Shown here: positions 63,195 to 64,000 of the stretch, piece by piece
Layout of the letters: every line of letters starts with the position of its first letter
Position numbering within the stretch: the first letter of the stretch is position 1
Assembly (NCBI RefSeq): GCF_020177595.1
Contig: NZ_JAHTBL010000002.1
Span: 310,001-374,000 of the forward strand
Reading direction: 5' to 3'
DNA: 64,000 bases
Source: Cognatishimia sp. MH4019
Lineage (GTDB): Bacteria; Pseudomonadota; Alphaproteobacteria; Rhodobacterales; Rhodobacteraceae
The notes under the pieces: generated by a model
Database searches by the model: none
What the model was told of the DNA's origin: nothing
What the model saw: the letters and a program-made list of their open reading frames with translations, nothing else
Position numbers and translations under genes: made by a program

Positions 63195-64000
63195 GCACAC
63201 CGAATATTCTCATTTTCATGGTCGATCAGCTGAATGGCACGTTTTTTCCTGATGGGCCTGCGGAATGGCTGCACGCCCCAAACCTGAAGAAACTGGCGGC
63301 ATCCTCGGCCAGGTTCGCCAATTGCTACACCGCCTCGCCACTATGCGCGCCTGGGCGGGCGAGCTTTATGTCCGGCCAGCTTCCCAGCCGCACGCGGGTC
63401 TATGACAACGCGGCAGAGTTCGCTTCGGACATCCCGACCTACGCGCATCATTTGCGGCGGGCGGGGTATCAGACTTGCCTCTCCGGCAAGATGCATTTCG
63501 TAGGTCCAGACCAGATGCACGGGTTTGAGGAGCGTCTGACGACGGACATTTATCCGGCTGATTTCGGCTGGACGCCGGATTACCGCAAACCGGGCGAGCG
63601 GATCGATTGGTGGTATCACAATATGGGGTCCGTCACTGGCGCAGGCGTGGCCGAAATCTCTAATCAGATGGAGTATGATGACGAGGTTGCCTATCACGCG
63701 ACGCGCAAGGTTTATGATCTGGCGCGGGGCAAGGATCAGCGCCCGTGGTGCCTGACGGTCAGCTTCACGCATCCCCATGATCCCTATGTCGCGCGCAAGA
63801 AGTATTGGGACCTTTACGAGGATTGCGAACACCTGCTGCCAAAGGTTCCCGCGCTGGACTACGACGATCACGACCCGCATGCGCAGCGGATATTCGATGC
63901 GAATGACTGGCGGAGTTTCGATATCTCGGAAGATGATATCAAACGCTCTCGCCGCGCTTATTTCGCCAATATCAGCTATCTCGATGACAAGATCGGAGAG
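63191..64000 (+). CDS. betC: Choline-sulfatase, 3' end missing
   Basis: 270 residues visible; the gene runs off the window. NILIFMVDQLNG carries metal-binding residues, and C52 in SPLCAPGRASFMSGQ is the sulfatase cysteine (C-x-P-x-R) that is turned into formylglycine. SGKMHFVGPDQMHGFEERL is specific to choline-sulfatases. It hydrolyses choline-O-sulfate to choline and sulfate, feeding betaine synthesis. The start overlaps the betI stop (ATGA). betB/betA may follow beyond the edge. Confidence 0.95.
   Translation, partial: MSTPNILIFMVDQLNGTFFPDGPAEWLHAPNLKKLAASSARFANCYTASPLCAPGRASFMSGQLPSRTRVYDNAAEFASDIPTYAHHLRRAGYQTCLSGKMHFVGPDQMHGFEERLTTDIYPADFGWTPDYRKPGERIDWWYHNMGSVTGAGVAEISNQMEYDDEVAYHATRKVYDLARGKDQRPWCLTVSFTHPHDPYVARKKYWDLYEDCEHLLPKVPALDYDDHDPHAQRIFDANDWRSFDISEDDIKRSRRAYFANISYLDDKIGE

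Overview
The window is a dense stretch of an alphaproteobacterial chromosome. It looks like a Rhodobacterales member (Roseobacter group). The evidence is the high GC content, the divergent choline locus (choXWV against betI-betC), the serB/serC-serA arrangement with a serC-type leader, a CtrA-like site, Hint-domain surface proteins and many ATGA start/stop overlaps. No tRNA, rRNA, CRISPR array, insertion sequence or prophage was recognised. Both ends are cut inside genes: a LysR regulator on the left and betC on the right.

Layout. 1-6.7 kb: a LysR regulator and a four-gene catabolic operon (hydantoinase/oxoprolinase A and B subunits, a FAD amine/amino-acid oxidase, a uronate dehydrogenase-like enzyme). 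6.7-13.2 kb: a housekeeping run, rsfS-rlmH-gpmI-envC-like-ctpA-rppH plus a methyltransferase, linking ribosome maturation, glycolysis and wall-hydrolase control. 13.2-19.1 kb (minus strand): mltB-like, rnr, two small genes, dapE. 19.2-22.0 kb: two Hint-domain genes lying between dapE and dapD, with a CtrA-like site upstream. 22.0-24.9 kb: a small conserved gene, dapD, a LOG-family gene and a methyltransferase. 24.9-26.0 kb: a gene-poor patch with composite inverted repeats and a tandem pair of tiny secreted proteins, the second frameshifted. 26.0-29.2 kb: an RHH-like protein, rlmN, an IalB-like protein and asparaginase. 29.2-33.1 kb: serine biosynthesis (serB, serC, serA). 33.1-36.2 kb: a phosphatase, and tdh divergent from a thiolase. 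36.2-43.6 kb: penicillin-binding protein 1C with a very large alpha-2-macroglobulin. 43.7-49.7 kb: a hybrid histidine kinase, yaaA, recQ, yggT and a thioesterase. 49.7-53.5 kb: an MFS transporter, mepA, a phytase-like esterase and yhhQ. 53.5-56.4 kb: an unusual mini-gene, arfB, and a PLP phospho-lyase/kinase pair. 56.4-59.3 kb: NAD salvage (pncB, pncA) and trhO. 59.3-64.0 kb: choline import and its regulator.

The most striking element is at 53.51-53.74 kb. An 18-codon open frame is preceded by 16 bases perfectly complementary to the 3' end of 16S rRNA. The same short transcript carries a copy of the anti-Shine-Dalgarno core and ends in a strong terminator. It lies just before arfB, a ribosome-rescue gene. 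Other points for follow-up are a threonine dehydrogenase lacking all four structural-zinc cysteines, a Cys/Ser pair of Hint proteins, a leader peptide coupled to rsfS, and a hydroxylysine-kinase/phospho-lyase-like pair.
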